A model generated the notes under the pieces. It was not told where the DNA came from. It saw only the letters and a list, made by a program, of their open reading frames with translations, and ran no database searches. The translations under genes and the position numbers were made by a program. This document shows, one piece after another, positions 5,025 to 5,734 of a DNA stretch of 5,734 nucleotides. Source of the stretch: Clostridiales bacterium (lineage in GTDB: Bacteria; Bacillota; Clostridia; Christensenellales; Pumilibacteraceae); contig JAIEBL010000008.1 in NCBI GenBank assembly GCA_029069015.1, positions 1 through 5,734 on the forward strand, in the 5' to 3' direction. Position 1 is the first letter of the stretch. Each line of letters begins with the position of its first letter.

Positions 5025-5663
5025 CTACTTCGTGCCGAAAATGCGGTCGCCCGCGTCACCTAAGCCCGGCAGGATATAACCGTGCTCGTTGAGCTCGCGG
5101 TCGAGCGTAGAGATATAAACTTCTACGTCGGGGTGCGTTTCCGCCACCTTTTTCACGCCCTCGGGTGCGCCGATGATGTTCATGAGCTTGATGTTCTTGC
5201 AGCCCCGCTTCTTTAAAAAGCCGATCGCCGCGCACGCACTGCCGCCCGTCGCAAGCATGGGGTCGAGCAAGATGACTTGCATGTGTTCGATACCCTCGGG
5301 GAGCTTGCAGTAGTACTCTTTCGGTTCGAGCGTTTCTTCGTCGCGGTAGAGCCCGATGTGCCCCACCTTCGCCGTGGGAAACAGCGTGTGTACGCCGCTG
5401 ACCATGCCGAGCCCCGCACGCAGAATGGGAACAATGGCAACGCTGCTCTCGGGCACCATTTCCTGCTCGCAAGTTTCGAGCGGCGTTTCCACCTTGACCT
5501 TTTTGGTGGGGATCTCCTTAAAGCTCTCAAACGTCATGAGCGTCGTGATCTCTTCGATGAGCTCGCGGAATTGCTTCGTTCCCGTGTTTTTATCGCGCAG
5601 GATCGCGATCTTGTGTTTGATGAGCGGATGATCGAGCACCGTCACGTTCTTATAGTTTTTCAT
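5025..5663 (-). CDS. upp: Uracil phosphoribosyltransferase
   Basis: Upp converts uracil and PRPP to UMP and pyrophosphate in the cytoplasm, the main uracil salvage step. The 212-residue length is standard. PILRAGLGM (79-87) is the conserved N-terminal signature. The PRPP-binding loop is ILLDPMLATGGSA (131-143) with the acidic residue and glycines expected. YILPGLGDAGDRIFGTK (196-212) is the typical uracil-binding C-terminus, intact to the last residue. The ATG at 5663 has AGGAG 6 bases upstream, and MKNYKNVTVLDHPLIKHK is a normal family N-terminus. The upstream gene ends 31 bases before the start and no promoter is seen between them, so they are probably co-transcribed. A terminator hairpin follows at 4847-4884. 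Confidence 0.98.
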   Translation of the reverse strand: MKNYKNVTVLDHPLIKHKIAILRDKNTGTKQFRELIEEITTLMTFESFKEIPTKKVKVETPLETCEQEMVPESSVAIVPILRAGLGMVSGVHTLFPTAKVGHIGLYRDEETLEPKEYYCKLPEGIEHMQVILLDPMLATGGSACAAIGFLKKRGCKNIKLMNIIGAPEGVKKVAETHPDVEVYISTLDRELNEHGYILPGLGDAGDRIFGTK

Positions 5664-5694
5664 TTCGTTCTCCTATGTATTTGGGATAGCGAGG

Positions 5695-5734
5695 TTATTC
5701 TTTGACTTCTTCGGTCGCAGCTGCTTCTTGCTCG
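5695..5734 (-). CDS. C-terminal end of an unidentified gene with an acidic tail
   Basis: The minus strand reads EQEAAATEEVKE and then TAA (5697-5695), open to the window edge. An Ala/Glu-rich charged tail is common at the ends of cytoplasmic and ribosome-associated proteins, but 12 residues do not identify the gene. The stop lies 31 bases before the upp ATG, with the upp ribosome binding site in the gap, which fits an operon. The frame could be open by chance; the coding-like composition and spacing make a real gene somewhat more likely. Confidence 0.5.
   Translation of the reverse strand, partial: EQEAAATEEVKE

Overview
The window looks like chromosomal DNA from a member of the Clostridia (Bacillota), probably an uncultured gut-type lineage of medium GC content. 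The signs are strong AGGAG-type ribosome binding sites, a TM1266-family iron-only hydrogenase regulator, a Clostridia-like asparaginase, an acidic-tailed gene next to upp, and dispersed palindromes between genes. The lineage is an inference from gene style; there is no rRNA marker. Every gene I can support lies on the minus strand, so transcription runs from right to left.

Right end (4714-5734): the last 12 codons of an unidentified gene with an acidic tail, then upp (uracil phosphoribosyltransferase, pyrimidine salvage), probably in one operon. The 311-base gap 4714-5024 holds a weak candidate promoter (4993-5021), a minus-strand terminator hairpin (4847-4884) and a 95-bp palindromic repeat (4735-4829) that ends just before the next ribosome binding site.

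Middle (2674-4713): a tight three-gene operon of a TM1266-family small regulator, a lipoprotein substrate-binding protein and an ABC permease of the SsuC/TauC type. No ABC ATPase gene is present. The binding protein is the most striking item here. Its two halves are in swapped order compared with the normal NMT1/SsuA-like family, so it reads as a natural circular permutation: lobe 2 follows the lipoprotein signal and the usual N-terminal half of lobe 1 sits at the C-terminus.

2439-2673: a regulatory region with a good sigma-A-type promoter (2609-2637), a perfect 10-bp inverted repeat at its start site, a second hairpin followed by T residues, two more small inverted repeats and a second TATAAT close to the gene. 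It may be a leader or attenuator for the asparaginase gene, or a small RNA.

Left end (1-2438): a cytoplasmic-type L-asparaginase; a 343-base gap (1142-1484) dominated by a 228-bp foldback element (1249-1476) with nested stems; a strong extended -10 promoter (1183-1211); and a CNNM/CorC-family membrane protein that runs off the left edge. No tRNA, rRNA, CRISPR array, transposase or phage gene is visible.
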